Assembly: GCA_943328365.2 (NCBI GenBank)
Contig: CALPZT020000096.1
Location: forward strand, 1 to 6,489
Length of the DNA stretch: 6,489 nucleotides
Direction of reading: 5' to 3'
From: Bifidobacterium breve
Lineage (GTDB): Bacteria > Actinomycetota > Actinomycetes > S36-B12
The position numbers and the translations under genes are program-made. Positions 5,973-6,489 of the stretch are shown here, piece by piece. Positions within the stretch are counted from its first letter, which is position 1; every line of letters begins with the position of its first letter. The notes below the pieces were generated by a model that was not told where the DNA came from, searched no databases, and worked only from the letters and a program-made list of their open reading frames with translations.

Positions 5973-6489
5973 GTGAGTGACCTCGCGAGTGCACGTGCAG
6001 GCAGGCCGCTGGTCGTGCTCGTCGGCGCGCCCGGAGCTGGCAAGTCGACGGTGGGCCGGCGTGTTGCCGAGCGACTCGGCGTGCCGTTCGCGGACACCGA
6101 CCACCTCATCGAGGAAGCTGCGGGCATGTCGGTGTCCGATATCTTCGTGACTGCAGGCGAGCCTGAGTTCCGGCGGCTTGAGGAGGATGCAGTTGCTGAA
6201 GCCCTTCGCGCAAGGAGTGGCGTTCTCGCACTTGGCGGCGGCGCGGTGCTGAGCGACAGGACTCGCCACCTCCTTGCGGGGCACCGGGTGATCTGGCTGC
6301 GCGTGAGCATGTCCGAGGCGGCGACTCGAGTCGGGATGAACACTGCCCGCCCACTGCTCCTCGGCAACGTCCGCACTACCCTCGCGAGTCTGCTGGAGGC
6401 GCGAACACCGCTGTACGAGGAGGTGAGCTCGGCCGTCGTCGACACGTCGGACCGAAAGATTCGCGATGTCATCGCCGAGGTGACCGACC
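5973..6489 (+). CDS. aroK: Shikimate kinase (3' end outside window)
   Basis: 172 residues are visible with no stop before the window ends. Shikimate kinases are typically about 165-185 residues, so little should be missing. It phosphorylates shikimate to shikimate-3-phosphate with ATP. The translation from GTG 5973 shows the P-loop GAPGAGKST (18-26), FADTDHLIEE (39-48, shikimate-binding D43), GEPEFRRLEED (62-72, shikimate-binding Arg at 67), LGGGAVL (87-93), the lid NTARPLL (123-129, R126) and LLEARTPLYEE (140-150, R144 near the adenine). It reads in the same frame as aroC, starting 9 bases after that stop. No clear Shine-Dalgarno precedes the GTG, so coupling to aroC translation is likely. 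In actinobacteria aroB usually follows, but that lies beyond this window. Confidence 0.95.
   Translation, partial: MSDLASARAGRPLVVLVGAPGAGKSTVGRRVAERLGVPFADTDHLIEEAAGMSVSDIFVTAGEPEFRRLEEDAVAEALRARSGVLALGGGAVLSDRTRHLLAGHRVIWLRVSMSEAATRVGMNTARPLLLGNVRTTLASLLEARTPLYEEVSSAVVDTSDRKIRDVIAEVTD

Overview
The window is a compact, one-directional stretch of a high-GC Gram-positive chromosome, almost certainly an actinobacterium. Seven protein genes lie head to tail on the + strand: alaS (5' end cut off by the window), ruvX, mltG, aroE, a small prepilin peptidase of family A24, aroC and aroK (3' end cut off). The G/C-ending codons, the frequent GTG starts and the chorismate synthase and alanyl-tRNA synthetase wording are actinobacterial. 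The wording is most like Micrococcales/Microbacteriaceae, but a family-level placement is only an impression. The same order (alaS, ruvX, mltG, aroE, A24 peptidase, then aroC and aroK) is a known actinobacterial neighbourhood, seen for example in Mycobacterium.

Layout: 1-1908 is the C-terminal part of alanyl-tRNA synthetase (editing domain and C-Ala domain). 1913-2341 is the RuvX/YqgF RNase H-like nuclease. 2338-3435 is the membrane-anchored murein endotransglycosylase MltG, which overlaps ruvX by 4 bases. 3442-4248 is shikimate dehydrogenase. 4252-4752 is the prepilin peptidase, whose true start is probably further in. 4785-5963 is chorismate synthase. 5973 to the end is shikimate kinase. 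The largest intergenic gap is 32 bases, so there is no room for independent promoters with long leaders or for intrinsic terminators between genes. No RNA gene, mobile element or CRISPR array is visible.

The genes probably form one transcript. Three of them (aroE, aroK, aroC) are the steps from 3-dehydroshikimate to chorismate, except for the EPSP synthase step (aroA), which is absent here. The others serve translation (alaS), rRNA or recombination-intermediate processing (ruvX), termination of peptidoglycan strands (mltG) and pilin processing (A24 peptidase). All genes appear intact within the window, with the expected catalytic residues.

This is an ordinary housekeeping region and I found no new system. 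The items most worth a second look are a perfect 11-bp inverted repeat inside aroC (5626-5654), the doubtful start of the prepilin peptidase, and the aroC/aroK junction, where the aroK start has no good ribosome binding site and a six-codon mini-ORF spans the two genes.
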